Of a stretch of DNA of 64,000 nt, positions 51,701-54,700 are shown piece by piece (within the stretch, counting starts at the first letter, position 1; each line of letters begins with the position of its first letter). Origin of the DNA: Aurelia coerulea. Its lineage: Eukaryota; Cnidaria; Scyphozoa; Semaeostomeae; Ulmaridae. Position numbers and translations under genes: made by a program. Below the pieces are notes generated by a model. That model did no database searches. It was not told the origin of the DNA and saw only the letters and a list, made by a program, of their open reading frames with translations. The stretch lies in the NCBI GenBank assembly GCA_039566865.1, contig CM076943.1, forward strand, positions 14,680,001 to 14,744,000, written 5' to 3'.

Positions 51701-54700
51701 GATGTCGAAAAGTAAACAGAAATGTCAAATTCGATTGCAGGAAATCTAGCCTAGCTTTTCCAATCAGACTTGGCAAAGTTGTAGATCAACTACTTAGCTA
51801 AAGATGGAGCGAAAAAAATCGAAACTTTTTCGAGTAGTTTTGGAGGTAAATTCACTTTTCTGAAATCAGCAAAAAGATTTGAGCAAGGATTTGCAAAGCC
51901 AGGGTTGACGGAAACATTGCGATGTATACATCATTCGATTGCCCAGATTACACAGAACAACATCCTTTTTACCACTTTTCGATAGACCGAATAACATTGG
52001 AGAAATTAACTGTTTTCTGAGGAGAGTGGTTTTGCGAAACGGCATCTTGCTGTGCACTAGAGCGGAAAGCAGAGTTACCTTAAACGACATCACATCCTAA
52101 GGTTTGTTTACACCCATTTCAAGTCATATGATCAATCCCTTGATAAAACAGCTCTTGATTCGTCTAACATGCGTTTTGTGCCATGCAAAGTTGTGCCATG
52201 AATGCAAAAAAGAGGATAATACTGAAACTTCCCAAGAGTATGGTCACATGACTTGAAATGGGTAAACAAACCTTAGCCGATTAGGTCTATTTCGAAAAAG
52301 TTTAAGATTTCTGAAAAGTCCAGCGGTAGAATTATAGCTAAGTAGCCAGGGTTTCTTTCAAGCCATTCAATTGAAAGAACCTCAGAAGAGCCAAAGAAAA
52401 CAATCCCCATTTCAAAGGCCACAGCTCCCTGGATATGAAGAGAATAATATTGGCAAATACCAGGTGTCCCAAAAAAGACTCCCGTTTGAAAAATCATCAA
52501 AATTTGATTACACCGCCGATATACAATTTTCTTTTTTGTAAAGTATATCAAGGACCAAATTATTTCCCAAGATATAGCTAACTTCGTAATTGCTTTAAAG
52601 GTAGCGAATTTAGCTCTTTCGGGGCTAATTGGTTTTGAATCATACTGCAAAAAGCATTCATGATTGCCAGATCAACTTCTTTGTGCATGTAAAGCTTCTA
52701 GTTTGGTCATAAATGACAGAAAGAAATGTGCGATATCATTGATGATGATAACAAATCTGAAAATTTTAACTCTTAGGCACGATTGAGTATTTTACTTAAA
52801 AAGTATAGCTCAAAATAAGGTTTTTCAACCTGTAATTTTCTTACCTTGTTGAGCCAAAAGCAAACATGTTATAATCTAGAAATATTTTTGGGTCCTTGAC
52901 AAAACGAGTAAAAAAGAAAATTTTATCAAAGGTTTGATAATTGATTTTTGGTGATTTTTTGAACAGGAGGATTTTTTTCTGGGACACCTGGTATATTATT
53001 TATTGTTGGGCACGTTCAAACAGATTAGGAACTATGTACTGACGACAAGACAATCATTGGCGGGGAACTGCATCTCTGCGGAAATAATTTTTCAAATTTC
53101 TCCCCGATGTTTCCACAATTTTGCAGCTAAAGTTTCGTTTTTGTACTGGGAGATTCACATCTTGTCCGGGGACGGATTATGCGTCATTTTCTCACCATGG
53201 AAATCATAAAAAATGGAAGTGACTGACCTTCTTTTGTCTTGATTCCATGCCATATCTAACAAGTACAACTGCATCAGATAGATTGACACCCATTTTCGCA
53301 AGGTATTCAAAATCACTTTCTCTGCCAAAATTAGCATAAACCAATTCTCCCTGGAATAAAAGAAATCTGACTTCTTAGTAATGCTCATCATATAGCCGTC
53401 GTAATACGGGGACAGACTTGAAATTACCGATGAAAAGGTCAGCAAATAGCCAGAGGTGTTTCTCGCATAGAGGCGCAAAACTGTGGTTTCCAAAGCGTGC
53501 TGGTACCGTGTGAACACAGCCTAAGAATTCCTCGAAGGACATTTAGTTCCTACGTTAAAATAAAAAAAAAACATTAAAGAATGTACTCACATCAAACACA
53601 CCAGCTGCTGAATATGCAATGAACGGAGGAACAACCCTCGAGTCATTTTCATATTTGTTTGCGCTTTTCTCGATCGATATGTATTTCTTTCCTTCATCTC
53701 CATACTCATCTAAAATGGTAATACTTCCAGGCTCCTCTGGAAATGATAAAAGGGCTTTGTACCTTTTTATTTCAACTTTGTCTAGTCCGTATTCTTTGAA
53801 CTTTTCGGCGACCCATTCCGCCTGTTTCTTGCTTTCAGGGGTACCAGCCATGTGCGGAGCGCGAGTCAGAAACCTAGAAATAAAAACGAACAATATTAAA
53901 GGAAAAGTTCGGGGTTTGTATGATTGATGATAAAACACAAGGTTATACTGTTATGAATGGTGTATCGTACTTTTTCCATCATTTTTCGATAAGCGACTTG
54001 TGCGTAGTGACATCATCACACAGAAAGATTTCTCCTGGACTTTTGCGTGTGTTGACGTAATTAATAAAAAAAAGTTCATTTGAATGCGTAGTTTCAAAGA
54101 TAAAAGACGAAAAATAGTGGAAAAAGGTAAGATACGCCATTCATACAACTATGACCTTGTAGTTTATAATCAATCATACCCACCTTGGAATTGTCATTTA
54201 AGAAATCTTCTATCAGATGATTATCATTATTAAGTTCTTTAAAGGGTCTGTTTCATCCAGCATGCCTTGCATGTGCCGTCTCTTGGATGGCCATTGTTGT
54301 CGCCATTTTCATGGCCCATGAAAATGCCACATGAAAATGGCGACAACAAAGGCCAACCAAGAGACGGCACGTGCAAGGCATGCTGGATGAAACAGACCCT
54401 TGTTGGTTACACTGTTTGCAACAGAAAATACAGTTTACAAATATCAACATAAAATACCCTACTTTAAAACCAGATTGAATGTTCGGTTCGACATTTACAT
54501 ATTCTATAATGGCAATTCTCTCCATTCAATTTTTGGGCATGTCTTTAAAGGAACAGACGGGCCTAAAAGATAAGTGATTTTACCAAACAAATTTCACATT
54601 TAAGAAAGCCTTGGACTGATAGATTAACATTTTATTTTTGAATATCAGCTGCATGATTCTTATTCCAGCTCACTAGGTAGTCAAAAGACTGGTTTTTGTA

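Noticed and set aside
50837..52093. 92-aa and 75-aa ORFs on opposite strands with the same protein sequence
   Set aside because: They are the two arms of one foldback element read in mirror image, not two genes.
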